Below are positions 13,501-25,338 of a stretch of DNA of 64,000 bases, in pieces. Within the stretch, counting starts at the first letter, position 1. Each line of letters starts with the position of its first letter. The notes beneath the pieces are model-generated. The model was not told where the DNA came from and ran no database searches. It saw nothing but the letters and a program-made list of their open reading frames with translations. Origin of the DNA: Myxocyprinus asiaticus (lineage: Eukaryota > Chordata > Actinopteri > Cypriniformes > Catostomidae); contig NC_059346.1 of NCBI RefSeq assembly GCF_019703515.2, forward strand, positions 53,888,001 to 53,952,000, given 5' to 3'. The translations under genes and the position numbers were made by a program.

Positions 13501-13947
13501 TATTCTTAAAGGGATAGTTCAACCATAAAATAAGTCCCTTTAAAACATTCTGAGAGATATTGATCTGGAATGTTGTTGTTTCTTGGATTTATTCTTAGTT
13601 CTTATGGATCAAAAAATATCATCCCCATTTTAATTGATGTATTTTGTAATGTAGTAGTCACATCCTCTACATTTACCTCGACCAGGTTGAACGAGCCGAA
13701 AATGTCGGAGGCGGAACGGCAGGCGCTAGAGAGCGAGCGCGCCGACCGCAGCCTGTTCGTACAGGAGCTGCTGCTGTCCACGCTAATGCGAGAGGAGAGC
13801 TCATCCTCTGATGAGGACGAAAGGCGAGACTTTGCTGACTTCGGCGCCATGGGCTGCGTGGACATCATGCCTTTAGACGTGGCTCTGGAGAGCCTTAACC
13901 TGAAGGAGAGCTCCACAGGCAAAGAGCCTCCACCACCTCCTCTTTGA
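7397..13947 (+). CDS. kcmf1: kcmf1: ZZ/C2H2 zinc-finger E3 ubiquitin ligase (six coding exons, start exon missing)
   Basis: Spliced gene with coding exons 7397-7564, 7667-7806, 10398-10499, 10962-11139, 13154-13439 and 13686-13947. The joined frame is continuous. Adding the 16 coding bases expected from exon 1 would give about 383 residues, close to the roughly 380 usual for KCMF1. Domain order: ZZ-type zinc finger (cysteine pairs in SCDAC, CLIC, CASC), C2H2-like finger (CPYC...H...H), second CPIC...H...H finger, Ser-rich linker, Gln/Arg-rich predicted coiled coil, acidic Ser-rich segment, and the C-terminus EPPPPPL. Known for the family: an E3 ubiquitin ligase linked to protein quality control and lysosomal/autophagy pathways. 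No matching first exon (ATG plus a few codons) was found in 1-7396, so it is probably upstream. The gene converges on ntrk2. Identification is from recognised conserved sequence. Confidence 0.95.
7667..7806 (+). CDS. kcmf1: kcmf1 exon 3: C2H2-like finger
   Basis: CTGCAG acceptor; GTGAGT donor after codon GTG. Encodes [13 protein letters not shown]... then [11 protein letters not shown] and the HVTSEH histidines of a C2H2-like (Di19-type) finger. Phase agrees with exons 2 and 4. Confidence 0.95.
7925..9855. repeat. hAT-like repeat cluster in a kcmf1 intron
   Basis: The left terminus AAGGTTGACCGATATATC belongs to the same family as 2584-5906. Matching subterminal sequence (CACCTTAGTTATCGTTATCT) occurs near 9811-9830, but the right tip is lost. 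A second hAT-type motif (AGGGTTGTCACAATACC) at about 8308 marks a nested element whose other end I could not fix. Confidence 0.6.
10398..10499 (+). CDS. kcmf1: kcmf1 exon 4: second Di19-type finger
   Basis: TTCCAG acceptor. Exactly 34 codons, from [11 protein letters not shown] to LEHRAPRDL. The exon ends at TTA and is followed directly by ATATCCTTT, the U12-type 5' splice-site consensus, instead of GT. No GT lies at a position that would keep the conserved protein. Confidence 0.93.
10500..10961 (+). other. kcmf1: U12-type AT-AC intron of kcmf1
   Basis: The intron begins ATATCCTTT (10500-10508) and ends GTGCAC (AC at 10960-10961). A TCCTTAAC branch-point motif sits at 10942-10949, its branch A about 13 nt from the 3' end. 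These are the three diagnostic minor-spliceosome signals, with branch spacing in the normal range. The flanking codons join as RDL-DESSG, matching the conserved protein. Using the nearest AG (10951-10952) would insert three foreign codons and still leave no GT donor. Confidence 0.9.
10962..11139 (+). CDS. kcmf1: kcmf1 exon 5: Arg-rich and Ser-rich linker
   Basis: Starts [18 protein letters not shown] directly after the AC acceptor and ends MDPIA plus one base, before GTGTGT. It holds the basic [12 protein letters not shown] stretch and a Ser-rich run ([14 protein letters not shown]). The phase-1 end pairs with exon 6. Confidence 0.93.
11655..11920 (-). mobile_element. Tc1-like fragment (5' end plus HTH)
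   Basis: The minus-strand frame [20 protein letters not shown], then [20 protein letters not shown], runs directly into the terminus TACAGTTGTGCTCAAAGT at 11655. The rest of the transposase is deleted. Confidence 0.75.
11921..12530 (+). pseudogene. Second Tc1-like transposase remnant, opposite orientation
   Basis: Blocks [20 protein letters not shown] (about 11940), [20 protein letters not shown] (12207) and [20 protein letters not shown] (12280), ending [11 protein letters not shown] at 12515. It is a different subfamily from the fragment at 11655. The SDES-type first catalytic block is missing. Confidence 0.78.
12745..12961. repeat. Short copy of the GGTTGACCGATA hAT-like family
   Basis: Left GTAGAACAATATATTGG, then CCGATTAATCGATGCCGATA; right CACTATCGGTCAACCTTTA. 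About 217 bp, in the intron before kcmf1 exon 6. Heavily deleted relative to 2584-5906. Confidence 0.7.
13154..13439 (+). CDS. kcmf1: kcmf1 exon 6: Gln-rich coiled-coil region
   Basis: CATCAG acceptor; GTATGG donor inside an Arg codon. Encodes [18 protein letters not shown], then a Gln/Leu/Arg heptad-like region ([14 protein letters not shown]...), a Thr/Ser/Pro-rich spacer and SQFLLTR. GC-rich unlike its AT-rich introns, as expected for exon sequence. The spacer ([12 protein letters not shown]...) is the least conserved-looking part. Confidence 0.94.
13686..13947 (+). CDS. kcmf1: kcmf1 exon 7: acidic C-terminus and stop
   Basis: Acceptor GACCAG. Encodes [18 protein letters not shown]..., the acidic SSSSDEDE segment, [18 protein letters not shown] and the C-terminal PPPPPL, ending TGA at 13945-13947. 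The open frame on the opposite strand (13602-14147) is a shadow of this exon. Confidence 0.95.
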
Positions 13948-14430
13948 TGATATCCCACCACCACGCAGACAATGTCCTCTGTGCTGTAACTGCCAATGAC
14001 GGTGGGCAAAAACACAGCTCTCTCTAACGTTTTTTTTCTTTTCTTTTCTTTTTTTTTTTCGGTGAGTGTAATTTCAGGTCTGTCATCTTTGTTACATTGT
14101 ATAAATCCATAAAAGGAGAGCGTGAGGGGAAAAAAAAAAAAAATCAAAATACATCAGAACAGGCGTGTGAGAGAGTGAGCAAGCAAGAGAGAGAGAGAAA
14201 ATAAGAAATATAAATATATATATATAAATAAATATATATAAAAGTTGATAATCAATTCCACAATTTTTTTCCTTTAGCAGGTGAGCGTAGGTATCCGTGG
14301 CAGACGTCAGCTTCCTGTGTCTTGCAAAAAGGCTCTCCTTATAAATAATCCACATTCAAAAACTGAAGAGGAAACCAGAGACCTTCTCTAATGAAGCTGC
14401 TGTGTGTATTTATGAATATTAATGAATAAA
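13948..14430 (+). other. kcmf1: kcmf1 3'UTR with candidate poly(A) signals
   Basis: Sequence after the kcmf1 stop. AATAAA hexamers occur at 14227-14232 and 14425-14430; the second is followed by a GT-containing stretch and is the better candidate. Transcript ends cannot be fixed from sequence alone, and the 3'UTR may run further. Confidence 0.45.
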
Positions 14431-17400
14431 AAGTGCTTGGATGGTTTACCATAACTACTGCATGAGGTTATTTGCAGCGTGCATGATTTTTAATGACCTT
14501 GTCATTAAAAAGGCAAAAATATCCCAAAGCTTTCTTTTTAACTTTTTCTTTTTAAGGGTTACTCGAACAGAAGTGGGTTTTCGAGTGATATATCTCAAAT
14601 TTTAGGTTTTATTTAATTTTTTTTAACAGAGATCAAAAGCAAAATTGAAAGAAAAACAACAATGCGCTTTTGTCACTCGACTCCAATTTGCCCTTCCTCA
14701 TCTGCGACACTATTGGATGTTCGAACACATGGTCTGCCCTGATTGGCCAAGGCAAATTAACTTATTAAAGCAGTGGTTCTCAACTGATCTAAGTTGCAGG
14801 TCTGTTCCGATAGGGCAGAAAAAAATGCTAAATGCAAGCAATAAATTGCAACTAACCATATAATCGTGCATAGTTAGGATAGCAAACTAAATGGGCTTTG
14901 CAAAACTATTAAAAGGAGAAAAACCCCCATATCTATTGCCGTCAAAAGACGCGCATACAATCAATGTTTTTTTTTTGTTTTTTTTTTTAATGCAAGCCAA
15001 AGCTAGGCAAATTACTGACTTCTGTGGAACACAAAGAGTTTAGGCAGTATGTTATCCTCAATCACCATTCACTTTCATTGCATTTTTTTTCTCGATACAG
15101 TGAAAGTGAATGGTTACTGAGTCTGCCTAACATTTCTATTTCTGTTTCACAGAATGAAATAGTCATGGCTATGGATCAATAATGATGTTACGGAGCCCCT
15201 TAGAGGACAGGAAGAAAATGTATTTTCTGAAATACTTTTACATTCCCTCCCAAAAAGTTTTGCGTTACCTCTCAGTAAGTTTTGCATTCCCTTGCAGTTC
15301 TTTTGGGTTCCGTCGCAAAACCTTTATTCATTCCTTATGGAAAATGGTTTAACTACAGTAACTATATTTTAACCATGATATTCGTGGTTAATTCTAGTAA
15401 TAATCAGGGATGCAAACTAATTAACTTTCAGCTAAAGTAACCTTTTATTTAGCTAATTTGCCCAAATTTTCTACAATTGATTAAAATCACTTGGAAGGGT
15501 TCCTTTAAGCTTAGACATGTAAAAAAAAAAAAGAAGCTTTAAATAAAAAGAAAAAAAGTTTTACAAATCAACAGTTGTATATCTGGACAACTGCTATGAC
15601 TTTCTCACCTTTTTTTTTTTTTTTTACCTCTCATGAGTTTGCATCCCTGAATAATATAGGAATTTTATTACCAAAACTATGATAATAAAAACCATTATTC
15701 TGCCAAAAAAAACATGGTTGGTTTTACTATAGTAATACCATGGTTAATTTGTGTTTCCTGCACTGCTGTTTAGCAGTGGCATTCCACCGCTAACTAATCT
15801 CCAGCGCCACGCAAAATACATTTTACCCGAGTTGTAAGTTTGCTGTTTGGTTGTGACGAGAAAACAAGAGTGTGTACAAAATAATGCCAAAACACATCTT
15901 TCTATTGGGCTGTACTCATTGGTTGTGCTTGAAAACAAACATACAGCACAGTCCGATTCACGAACAAATGACTCTTATGGTTCGGTTCTGTTGATTAATC
16001 CGTCCAAACGACTCTTGAGCGGTTACTGTGGTTACTGAATTCAAAGCGACACGTTAACAAATCTTTACAAGTCCTAAGCAAGAACTGTTTTGTTTAGGCT
16101 ACTTAAAGGTTTATGATACTAAAATAGTCATTGCACTTGTTTCTTTGACGAAGTGTAAAGATACACATTTACATTTAATATAAAATAACTTTAAACATTA
16201 AAATGTTACCAAAGTAGTGTGTATATGTGTATTTTTTTTTTCATGGTTCTTGACCTCCTGAGACAGAGCGTGAATGCTGTGCATTTTCCATTTCCCTTTT
16301 TGATTTGTAAAAAATAAAAAATCCTTATAGAAATTAGTTTTCCTAAAAATTGATGGCAACTTAGGAGGACAGCAGGACTAAGTTGTACAATTTTAAATAA
16401 TACCAAGCTATAGAAATAAATATTTTTTTTACTACATTTTTATGTTTCCAGGAGTGTTGGTGATTCATGTTTTTGAGACGATACAGACATTACATCAGAA
16501 ATTAGCAATTAATTCTGATTCAAAGTTATGGCCAGCATCATCCAGTCATTGCCAGCCATGTTAAAATAAAATGATACATTATAAATTCTGAATCTGTGTA
16601 CTGATTACCATTGTCCCATTTCTGCCAAACATGTTGAGTGTTCAAACATCATCTGCAGCCTGAAACTGAACTTTTGGTCAGACATTAGGAGTGAATGCAC
16701 TTGGCTGCATAGAAAGCTGTAGATGCTCCCTTGCTCAATGTTTAGTGAATGACTTAACCTCCAGTGGTCTGTCTGCACTGGTCCTAGAACAGTTTAAAAT
16801 GCACCTTATTTTCATCCTAACTCAATATAAAGTCTCTAAAAGCAGTATTTTTCAGCTTTTTGATGAGCCCACTGATTCTCAATGTGATAACGCACAGTAA
16901 ATAAAGGATTTCTAAGGAAAAAATGCACTGAAGTACACATGAGTGTACATTGTTTTAGCAGCATGGCATTTTGCAATAAATCACTCAGATTTTTAAAAAT
17001 GGCATGTCGGATGAAACTAGAGACTAATCTTTTGACTCAAACAGGTTTCAATGTAAAAATGTAATTAGGTTTCTTACCAGATGTAGCTTTGTTGGCGTTT
17101 CTCCCAAAGACGAACTCTGCTGTGGTCAGCACCATGTTGTTTTGTCACATGAAAGTTTAACCCTTTACTGAAAGCACAGAGTTTCCTGAACCAAGATCAG
17201 TCAGTTTAAATTCATTTAAATTATGCGGTGCGTATAGCGATGTGTACGCGGGGTCGCACGAGTTTAACACAAAAGGTTTACATGGTTACTGTTGGCTTAC
17301 TATAGAGAAACCATTGTTAATTTTTGTTAGGGCAAGGTGTTTTTTTTTTTTTTTTTTGTGGAAAACATAGTTTTAAATACCAGACTTTTACCATAAATTA

Positions 17401-18329
17401 TAGTAAAACTGTAGTAACCATGTTTTTTGGCAGAATGATTATTACCACAGTTTTAGTTTTCCTATATTATTGCTATGGTTTTACTAAGAATATCAGAGTT
17501 AAAATATGGTTACTGGAGTAAAACCATAGTACATTTTGTGGTTACTTATGGTTTTATAGTTAAGTATTATAAGTATTGTAGTTCAACTACAGGTAATGTA
17601 TAAAAACCATGTTTAATTTTGGTAAAGTTTGGATAAGGGGATTGTGAGGGAACACAAAACAATAAATAATGACAGAATTGTACTTTTTGGGTAAACTATT
17701 CCTATTAATATGGGTCACGGGTTAGGTACTGTTTTGGGTTGCTGCTTGATGTCCATTCAGTGGCGTGTCCGTAACTCGGATCTTACGATCCAAGGTCCCC
17801 CCTCAGTTGTTTTTGCCTGTTACCTTTGTTTTGGCACGCTGTAGTTTTTCATGTACCTTTTCGTGTTGCCGTTGCGGGCCCAAGTGTGGCTGCCCACCTT
17901 GCCCTGCCTTTAGTTACGCCACTGTGTCCAATATAAATGAAGCAAAACCAGTTGATAAGCACTGCTTTAAAGAATGTCTTGTTGCCTATGAGAATAAAGA
18001 GTGTGTCCTCTCAAGAGTGTGAGGTGTCGACTAAAAGAGAACCTGCTTTATACCGTTTTAACTAGACGTTGATGTCTTAGTGTCTGTGTAACCACCAGAT
18101 ATACTCTCTAACTTGCGCACCTGTACAGACAAGTTAGGCTCTCCATTGTCCTCTTGCTCTACTCTTCACATATCTGCTTTTAATGCGCTCTTTTACGCCA
18201 GCTTCCTCTCTCTTCATCAGTAAAGGAGGTTGCAAGACTTGCCACGTTTGCAGGCTATTTGTTCAACTCTTCAAAAGTGTGACATGCTAAACTCTCTGCT
18301 AATAGACAGCACCTTCTATTTATTCAGGG

Positions 18330-18361
<32 letters not shown>

Positions 18362-19495
18362 CTCTTTTTGTTTCTTTTAAGCCTTGTGATTGATCATGCC
18401 ACCTCCATGCCTATACTCTTATCCTCTATGTAAAATACAATGAGATGTATATGGAATTTGTGCGTTAACTTTCATAATGAATCTAGGACATGGGCAGACT
18501 TTCTTTTTTTTAATGTAAGTTTAGAATACTACAATAAAAACAGCACACAGCTTTTGATGAAAACCAAACCCCATCCTCTTACTCTCTGTGGCTGTGGTCT
18601 GAATACTAGTCACATGTATCTGTTTAGAAACTTTTCTACCCATGTACCCCAAACCCTACTCCCTTTTCAGATTAAGTTTTTATTAGTACACGCAATGTTT
18701 CTGAAAAACAAAACAAAAAAGTGCGCTTCTCAAAGGTGAAGTGTGTAATTTCTAGTGTGCCAAGGCAAACATTTACAAAAACAACTAGATTTTTTTTTTC
18801 AAATAAATGTGTGGTAAAAAAGGGCTTTTCAGTGAACGCCCACTCCAATGGTGCACTTTAAATTATGCAATTGAGATGGTTTCCCTACACCCTCAAATTA
18901 CTATTATAGTTATACATTTCTGAATATTTAGCAATACAATTAAAATATATTGTTTATATGCTTATCAATAGTTTGATAAATTTCCATCGTTTTTAATTCC
19001 GTTACATCATTCGCCACAATCTATTACTTTAAAGACTAAAATACTTGGCTTGTCAATTGCGTGTCCACCACAGGCAATATCACAACGAACGCAGCTAACA
19101 ATAGTGAAGCCCTTAAGCCTGAAGATACCTGATACCTTTTTTTTTTTTTTTTACCTGCAAGCCATGGTCGCTTTGCCAAAATAAGTTTCGTGCAAACTAT
19201 GAATTTGTTCATGTGAATCGCAACTTGGTTTTGAGCAGCTGCCGCTGTCACTTCCAGCTATTGTTAGACCTCAATATTACCCTTGGGATGCCTTTCATGC
19301 CTTACAGTGGCCTGTCTACCAAAATAACCTTTTGTGAGCAACAACATACATAAGGAAATCATTCAATGTCATTAAGATACAATGGAGACGAATTCATTTT
19401 TTGCTGTATTACGGTAGGAATGTTGGAATTTGCAGCAGGTCAATGAATGACTTAAGTTGACTAGTTAAACCTCAAATATCACGCAATCCATGCAC
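14431..19495. other. Intergenic stretch, no gene seen
   Basis: AT-rich with homopolymer tracts (18330-18357 T-tract), an inverted repeat at about 15040-15115 and the MITE-like repeats noted. Open frames here are short and lack any recognisable domain. Confidence 0.6.
17290..17600. repeat. ACCATGGTT/ACCATAGTT-type MITE-like repeat
   Basis: Shares motifs (TTTGGCAGAATGATTATTAC and the complement of ACCATTATTCTGCC) with 15655-15750. Repeated ACCATAGTA/TGGTTACT words run throughout. Boundaries uncertain. Confidence 0.5.
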
Positions 19496-19700
19496 AACTT
19501 ATCACGTGCCCCATTGAGAGCGAGAACCACCTAATCGCGACCACAAGGAGGTTACCCCATGTGATTCTACCCTCCCTAGCAACCGGCCACTTTGGTTAGG
19601 AGACCTGGCTGGAGTCACTCAGCACACCCTGGATTGGAACTAGTGACTCCAGAGGTGGTGGTCAGCGTCAATACTCGCTGAGCTACCCAGGCCCCCCCGT
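19496..19700 (-). mobile_element. Truncated copy of the same tRNA-derived SINE
   Basis: Minus-strand head GGCCTGGGTAGCTCAGCGAG plus body matching 4280-4472. The tail half is missing. Box B is mutated (GTTCCAATCC). Confidence 0.85.
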
Positions 19701-19814
19701 CCCTCCTTTTCTTTGAAAAAAGCCAAAAATTGTGGTTACAGTGAGGCACATAAAATGGAAGTGAATGGGAGCAATTCATAAATGTTAAAATGCTCACTGT
19801 TTCGAAAGTATAGT

Positions 19815-20545
19815 CACAAGATGTAAACGATTAATTAATCGAATTAATCACAATCGCATACATAAATGTTTAGTTCATATTTTAGTTATAAATAACTTTA
19901 GTAATAAATAGTTCAATAAAAATAATAATACAGAATTAAAATGCATTACATTATTTAGGCACACAAGGTAAGCATTAAAAAAGATAATTCAAAAAGTGGC
20001 TTTAGAATGCAATATATATTGTTCATTTTCATATTATTGAACATAAGCCTATCATTGGTCTACAGTTCACAGCAATCCATTTTGCAACTGAATTTCTCAA
20101 TCAGTCCGAGATTTATTATAAGGGCTTGTCTAAGGATGCGTCAGTGTACACCTGCGTCAGACAGACAATTTTGGAGCGTCTCGTTTGCGTCGTGCCATAC
20201 ACATCCCATTTTTAGGTCGCTGTGTCACGTTAAATGAAGTTTGAAACTTATAAAAACACGGCTTGAGATCCCTGTGATCTGATTTGCGCTCCATCAAGCT
20301 GTGTTTGTATGCAAGATCATGTTCTCATCTTGTGCTGTCTGCTGTCAGTGAGTGTGGTTTGTTCTCTGTATAAGCTGCGTGTTTCCTAGACAGCTGGAGT
20401 TTTGTTTACTGCCCCCTGGAGAAAACAGGTGGCACTTCAAGCTTGAATTGTCCAGGGACATGATTAATAGCATTCATTTTATTTAACGTGCTATTTTTTA
20501 TATAATTAATCGCACTGAATTAACGTGTTAAATCGACAGCCCTAG
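19815..20545. mobile_element. hAT-like element remnant
   Basis: Left ACGATTAATTAATCGAATTA and right GAATTAACGTGTTAAATCGA followed by CAGCCCTAG are imperfect inverted ends of a common fish hAT-like family. The left tip is lost. Confidence 0.6.
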
Positions 20546-20554
20546 TGTTAACAT

Positions 20555-20938
20555 GTTATTAGTGTGATAAAATCACTTACTAACCTTTTCTGTGTAAAGT
20601 TATATCCAATTTTACAACTTTGTTGTCATGACGATGTAATGTCAGCAAACCCTAAAATTATGATTTAAACAACTTTACAGCTCAAATGATACATGCATTT
20701 TAACAGAGGAATTAATGCAAGTGCTTTTATAAAATTATAAGCTTCAGATTTCTGTTTAAAAGCTCCAAAAATTGGCCTCATTGACTTCCATTGTCAGTGC
20801 CTCACTGTAACTTAAATTTTCGCTTTTTATAAAGAAAAGGAGAGATGAGTCGAAATTATTGTTTGTGGTAATCAACATTATGCCACAAATGTTGTTGATT
20901 GAGCTTAACTTGTGTTTAACCTGGAACATTCCTTTTAA
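20555..20938. repeat. Partial copy of the AGGAATATTCC MITE family
   Basis: Contains AAATCACTTACTAACC, GGTAATCAACATTATGCCAC and the right end AACCTGGAACATTCCTTTTA. Confidence 0.72.
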
Positions 20939-23925
20939 GTTTCTAAAAATGAATTAAAAAATACTTAATGAAATGTATTATTGATTATTATTTAATTATG
21001 AATATATGAATGGTTTTAAAGGTGCACTAAGTAGCTCTTTGTGTATGATTTGCTGTGTGAAAAGACATGGTCTTGGACTTCTTCGTGACATCTATGTTGC
21101 ACGAAGACTATATATAGTGGGTGTTGCATGAAACAAAACTTGATGCTTTCAGATTCTTTTGTAGAAACAACCTATTCACAGGCATATTTGTCATCCATTA
21201 TTTATTTCACAGCCAGAAGTGTTACAATAGGTGATCTTAACATGGCAGCCACCATGAGGTAGTGACCCAACTTTAGGTAACTGATATGACTGGAGTCTTG
21301 TACCTATAAATCATTTTCAATAGGTCTTTAAAAAAAAAAACAAAAAAAAAACATGGTGCAACTTTAAAAGGTAGGAATATGATTTGCAACATAAGCGGTG
21401 TTGTAAGACATACCACTTTTATTAAATGCACAATATTACAAGGAACATTTCCACTGACAGCAAAGAAGCTTCTCACAAGATGCACAAGCATAAGAGAACT
21501 GACACCTAAAGCCGTGAGAGATTGAGTCTGCCGGGAACACTCACACACTCACACACCATATCACGCGTGTACACACAGACACATTTACACTCACAACCAG
21601 TGATCCAGCTTTAAAAAAGAAAAAAAAAAAGGGGGTAACATAAATGGCAAATGCCAGTTGGCTAAAGGGGTCAGAAATGTCTGGTTTATATTTCGCCCCT
21701 AAATCTTAAGAAAAAAGTACTTGTATTTAGTTGTAATGAAAATAAAGTCCCCATACAAAACCACAAAATATTCTTAATGGGCCTAAAACATGCTTCATTT
21801 TGTTCATGCAAAATATATAATTTTTTTCTTTTGATTTTGGGGAGAAATTTGATCTGGACATTTCTCAAGTCTTAATGAGATTCACCCATACAGCGCATAA
21901 AACAAAGTAATTAAATTCATAAACATGGTTTCAGTAATCAGTCACAGTTCTTCATTCATATAGAATGTTTAAGAGCTTTCAAAAAAACCAAATGAGGATG
22001 GGTGACCTCTTGACCATTTTCCCCCTGGATGTGGATGGTGACTGGGAAAAGGTTGCCATTTTAATATGGCGTTCCTCAATCTGAAACCAACCCTTAACAA
22101 TATTAAGGGTTATAATATAATAATTATATAATACACAGGAGAAAAGGCTTGTTGATCAATTACAGAGATATTAAAGAAGACATTTTTCATTGTGAACAAC
22201 CACAGAGAAAATAAAATAATACATTGTCACGTTAAAGAAACTGTATTTACACTTACATATTGCCGAAGGCCCATTAGACACTTTTTTCTTCCCTTTATAT
22301 TGTCACACATTTTGACATGATGCCTGTTTTTTTAAACAGAATATATAGAGAAAACACTATTTATATAGACATCTATTAGAACTGCACAGAATGGATTATA
22401 AAGTACAGGCTGGCTATTTAGAACAGACATAAATATAGCAAAAACTGAGAAAATGCCATATTTGTTCAATAAAGACTTCACGTAAAGTCAGTCTGCCACA
22501 ACACAAGAAAATTGTTCAGTGTAACTGACCGAATACATGTGTTCAATATCTGTAATGTTAGCAAATATTCCCCTTCAATTTCAATCTTTTTTTTTTTTTT
22601 TTTTGTGCAGTGCTTACAATTGTAGGGTGAAAACTACAAATATATGAGCAGTACGTTTATAAAGTAAGTGCAAAGCTCTAAGAGGTCATTAAAAGACCGT
22701 AATGACCAACACTTGATTGGACACACTGTAACAACTTTGGTGATGATGGGTAGATGGCTATTAAAATACAGTAGGTCCTGCCAATGGACTGTTTGGAAAG
22801 AATTTTGACATCAGTGTACAAAGAATGATTGATCCTGCTCATGTATATTTACAGTCTAATTGCATATTTACAGATACTCTCAGAGCAACACATCTGCAAT
22901 ACTTCTTACTCCAAAGAATCAGTCGGTCTGCGCAAAATGTGTTGCTGAAGACCACAAAGAGCCCCCTTAATCTGAATATAGAGAAACATTTACCCCTGCA
23001 GAGGAGGACAAATCATACAAATATTGTAGCCCTGGAGTTAGTCAACAGTGGTGATAGTCAACTGGAGAAACTGGACTAGATTTAGTTTTCTTTGGACGAA
23101 TTGTAATTGGTTGTGTGGTCAAGGGGATGTCAGTGGTTTCACGAATACTATTAGATTGAAAGTTCACTGTGGGTAATATTCATTCATAAATAAGGCATTC
23201 AACTTGACAGCCCCACTAACTGTTGTCTCAACTTCAGATACACTTAAAGAATAAAAGTTGCTTGCTTTTAGCACTATGTACTTTTAAACATGAAAAAAAT
23301 ATATATATATATTATTGTCCCTTTCGGCTTTCCGTAGTTCAACACACATTGTGTACAACTGACAGTATTATAGCCTATTATTAATTCAGGCTGTAAATAG
23401 GCTAAAATAGGTGCTCATGAGGAAAAACTAGTTGCTAGATTTGCCAAAGTTTGAGAGGTTTATGGCACTGTGCCTTTAATAAAAGAGTTTTTCCAAAAAC
23501 ACAGATGTCCTAGCTCGAGACTTAAAGTTTGCAAATTCCTCAAGCACATCTGTATATATTACTCTTTGTTCAGGGTATACATATCTAAATATTTGGTACT
23601 TAACACATCTGGATGGACCAACTCAAAGTTTCCAATATCTCACCTAGACAGGCATTTTGACCGTTCAAACAGCCACAATCACAAGTCCTGAGCGCTCTTC
23701 TTGCATGCACGTATAGCCACCAACAAGACAGCGCGTGTGTGCTGTCTATATTTGGTGTTATCAATACTGTAGAAAAAAACAGGTATCATTGATTTATAAA
23801 TACTGCATTACTTCATTTTAAAATATATAGTTAAAATTCTTCTGACATCACTACAAGATGTTAAAAACATTCTGGGCTTTACTGTAGACATTCGTGGCAT
23901 AAGCCCCGGTAGCCCACCATTAGTG

Positions 23926-24225
23926 CCGCCAATGTTTGCCAATGCAAAACTCGCCACGATGATTCCCAAGGTGTTCTGGATGGTTACTAGGGTGTTGCTT
24001 GGTAGTTCTAGATTGTTGCCTGGTGGTAACCCACTGGCCCAAGTTTAAAAAGCCCACCCCCAAGTGAGTGTGTGCCCATGAAAAACTCGCTTCCATGATG
24101 TAAGGATGGTTGCACATTATTGTAATTTAGCACATTACTGTTCGGTTGCTAGGGTGTTCTGAATGGTTTCTAGGGCATTGCTAGGTGGTTCCTTACTTTC
24201 CCAAGTCAAAAGAGCCCACCAAGTC
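23926..24225. repeat. Tandemly duplicated interspersed repeat
   Basis: Two related units sharing AAAACTCGC, TAGGGTGTTCTG-type and AAGAGCCCACC/AAAGCCCACCC motifs, roughly 140-180 bp each. A short relative lies at 34800-34860. Confidence 0.55.
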
Positions 24226-25165
24226 TCTATGATATTCTGGTCCTTAGATATAGCTCAGGTCCCTCCTTCAATACAACTCTATGGGTTTTTGTTGCTGTTT
24301 TAATTTTCGCCAGGTAAAAACATTTAGTCCGGTTGCTTAGAAAACCTCTCCCCAACAAGACATAAAATGTACAATGTAATTTGTGTCCATAGCATAAACA
24401 GTGTGAGACAAATTATGCTTCAGAGTATGCTCTTTTGACTGCAAGCTCATATGCGGACTACAATTGCTTTGCGATTGTCTTTAGTACAGTCACTGGCAGG
24501 TGCATGTGCCGATGACGTGCAAAGATGCTGACTGTCCATGTGTCTAGAAAAACTGGGCTGCACATGGACAGTCCACACAGTGTGCTGATGATGAAATGTG
24601 TGGCACACGGAAAACCGAAGTATACTTAGGACTTAAGGAAATACTGATAATGGTATATGATATTATCAGTTTTAGTTAAAAAAAAAAAAAAAATCATTTG
24701 TAGTCTATTTAAACCTGTTTGTTGTCAGTCGTCCTCCTCTGTGAACTTGTTCGGTGAGGTTGAAGCACACAGGTTGAGTCGAGACTGTCCCTTCATTGGG
24801 TCTTTCAGCTGTGACCTCAGGGTCAGTCCAACTCGTATGATTCTCACATGAACATTCCCATCACAGTGCCCATCAAGCCCATTGCTTTGAAACGGCCCAC
24901 AATACATCGAAAACAAACTGATCATCGATTATCACATACACGTATTATTTAGCAGTTATTTCGTAGTCGATACATAAACAGATAATAATGAATAATCCGA
25001 GAGCAAAAAAAAAAATCCAGCTGTTTAATTGGGTTTATTACTTTATGGACAACATCTATGATATGTACTTCCCAGGAACAGGTACGAAATAAATTTTCCC
25101 AAAGGCAAGGTCCATCAGATTACAACACGACGACGATTGAGGGCACCTACATATTAGAGTCTAAG

Positions 25166-25338
25166 CCAGGGGTCGGCAACCTTTTTTACATGAAGTGCCA
25201 TTTTTAATTTTTCTTGTTAATCACTGTGCCGACGACCCCCCACCACCCCACTTATTCTAGCACATGAAGCACAGTGACAGTGACTACCCCTTCACTTGCC
25301 AATGATGGCATGCATGCCATAGGTTGCTGACCCCCTGG
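25166..25338. mobile_element. hAT-like MITE with CCAGGGGTCGGCAACCT ends
   Basis: CCAGGGGTCGGCAACCT at the left and AGGTTGCTGACCCCCTGG at the right, 173 bp. I cannot read a clean target duplication. Confidence 0.7.

Noticed and set aside
13602..14147. 181-codon minus-strand frame
   Set aside because: Antisense shadow of kcmf1 exon 7 and low-complexity 3'UTR.
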